A stretch of 6,531 nucleotides of DNA, from NCBI GenBank assembly GCA_947258735.1, contig CAMYJJ010000167.1:1-6531 (forward strand), read 5' to 3'. Positions 5,767 through 6,531 of this stretch are shown piece after piece (position 1 is the first letter of the stretch; every line of letters starts with the position of its first letter). The notes under the pieces were generated by a model. The model had not been told where the DNA came from and searched no databases. It worked only from the letters and a program-made list of their open reading frames with translations. A program made the position numbers and the translations under genes. Source of the stretch: Thermodesulfovibrionia bacterium (GTDB lineage Bacteria > Nitrospirota > Thermodesulfovibrionia > UBA6902).

Positions 5767-6531
5767 AGGTCTCTCGGCAATAGCCTTACAGCTTTTTTCA
5801 GGGACGAGTGTTTTTACCTGGCGGCTTCCGTTGCCTATTTTCTGATTGTGGCCCTCGTACCTCTCAGTCTGCTTATTGTCGCACTTTTTGGGTATATACT
5901 GGGTGGCAACCAGGAACTATATCATTACCTGCTTTCCAAACTGGTGAATTTCTTTCCTGCTGTCACCTCCGGTATCACCAACGAACTGACAAACCTCATT
6001 ACCTACAAAGGGATAAGTTTGATCACTTTTTTTATCTACAGTTTTCTTGCACTGCAGCTGTTCTACTCTGTAGAGCATGCAATGAATGTGATTTTCAAGG
6101 TGCCAAAGAAAAGGCACTTTCTGCTGTCCCTGTTCTGGACAATATGTATTGTTACCATGGTCATATTCTTCTGGCTTTTATCCTTCACCGTAAGTTCCCT
6201 GGCTGGCGTCATGAGACAGTATCCTGTTGATGTGTTCGATATACAACTGAGCTATCGGGCTGCAATTGTGTTTAAATACGTTGCTCCCTTTGTACTGATT
6301 CTGTTGACCTTTACTACGGTGTACAAGATTGTCCCCCATGTCAGGGTGAGGACACGGCATGCCTTCTCCGGCGCGCTTTTTGTGACTGTTCTGTGGGAGC
6401 TTGCCAAACATCTTTTTACCTGGACTGTGAAGCACCTTGCATATATCGGTACTATATACGGGTCGCTTACCACCTTTATTTTATTTTTGTTATGGATGTA
6501 CTATCTCTCATGTATTTTTCTGCTTGGCGGT
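5755..6531 (+). CDS. YihY/BrkB-family inner membrane protein, 3'-truncated by window edge
   Basis: A polytopic membrane protein of the YihY/virulence-factor-BrkB family. Family members were once named RNase BN in error, and their molecular role is unsettled. The first 259 residues are visible. They open with MYIIRSLGNSLTAFFRDE and then the family signature AASVAYFLIVALVPLS (23-38). Hydrophobic segments lie at about 22-50, 86-106, 122-148, 170-192, 203-222 and 236-258: six helices, as expected. Other matches are the VPHVRVRTRHAFSGALF loop (193-209), the WELAKHLFTW segment (214-223) and the closing YGSLTTFILFLLWMYYLS block (235-252). ATG 5755 is the only supported start, since an in-frame TAG lies at 5746-5748. 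The Shine-Dalgarno is weak (AGAAAAGA). It follows der by 31 bp, probably in the same transcript. The frame is open to the last base, so the cytoplasmic C-terminus is missing. Confidence 0.9.
   Translation, partial: MYIIRSLGNSLTAFFRDECFYLAASVAYFLIVALVPLSLLIVALFGYILGGNQELYHYLLSKLVNFFPAVTSGITNELTNLITYKGISLITFFIYSFLALQLFYSVEHAMNVIFKVPKKRHFLLSLFWTICIVTMVIFFWLLSFTVSSLAGVMRQYPVDVFDIQLSYRAAIVFKYVAPFVLILLTFTTVYKIVPHVRVRTRHAFSGALFVTVLWELAKHLFTWTVKHLAYIGTIYGSLTTFILFLLWMYYLSCIFLLGG

Noticed and set aside
5808..6230. 140-aa + strand ORF after der
   Set aside because: It is out of frame with the YihY-family reading, which has family motifs and six hydrophobic segments from 5755 to the window end.
5755..6531. 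RNase BN (rbn) as the product name
   Set aside because: Family members carried this name in error; the sequence shows only a multi-helix membrane protein and no nuclease motif.

Overview
This is an ordinary chromosomal stretch of a Gram-negative-type bacterium. Five protein genes are visible: treY (5' end outside the window), nadA, a periplasmic lytic transglycosylase, der, and a YihY/BrkB-family membrane protein (3' end outside the window). The organism cannot be named from this evidence. An exported transglycosylase carrying DUF4124-like segments, a long-form treY, AT-rich intergenic DNA and few strong Shine-Dalgarno sequences would suit Nitrospirota or a deltaproteobacterium-like lineage; that is inference only.

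Layout: treY reads rightward to 2437 and converges on nadA, which reads leftward from 3491 to 2505. The short gap between them holds an array of 8-base GTRAGNNN units and a long imperfect inverted repeat that reaches into the last codons of nadA; both stop codons lie in repeat units. A transglycosylase gene (4178 to 3537) lies 45 bp upstream of nadA on the same strand. nadA may be read through from it or from a TATAAT-type promoter overlapping the transglycosylase stop codon. A divergent AT-rich region of 207 bp (4179-4385) then separates the transglycosylase from der (4386-5723). It holds a promoter with a 14-bp palindrome over its -10 box facing the transglycosylase, an extended -10 facing der, an 11-bp inverted repeat, and a near-perfect Shine-Dalgarno placed before a two-codon ORF. 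The YihY-family gene begins 31 bp after der at 5755 and runs off the window.

The genes do not form one pathway: alpha-glucan to trehalose conversion (TreY), de novo NAD synthesis (NadA), peptidoglycan cleavage (transglycosylase), 50S ribosome assembly (Der) and an inner-membrane protein of unsettled function (YihY). I see no mobile element, CRISPR array, tRNA, rRNA, defence system or clear new multi-gene system. What deserves a second look is non-coding: the octamer-repeat junction at 2434-2520 and the divergent control region at 4179-4385.
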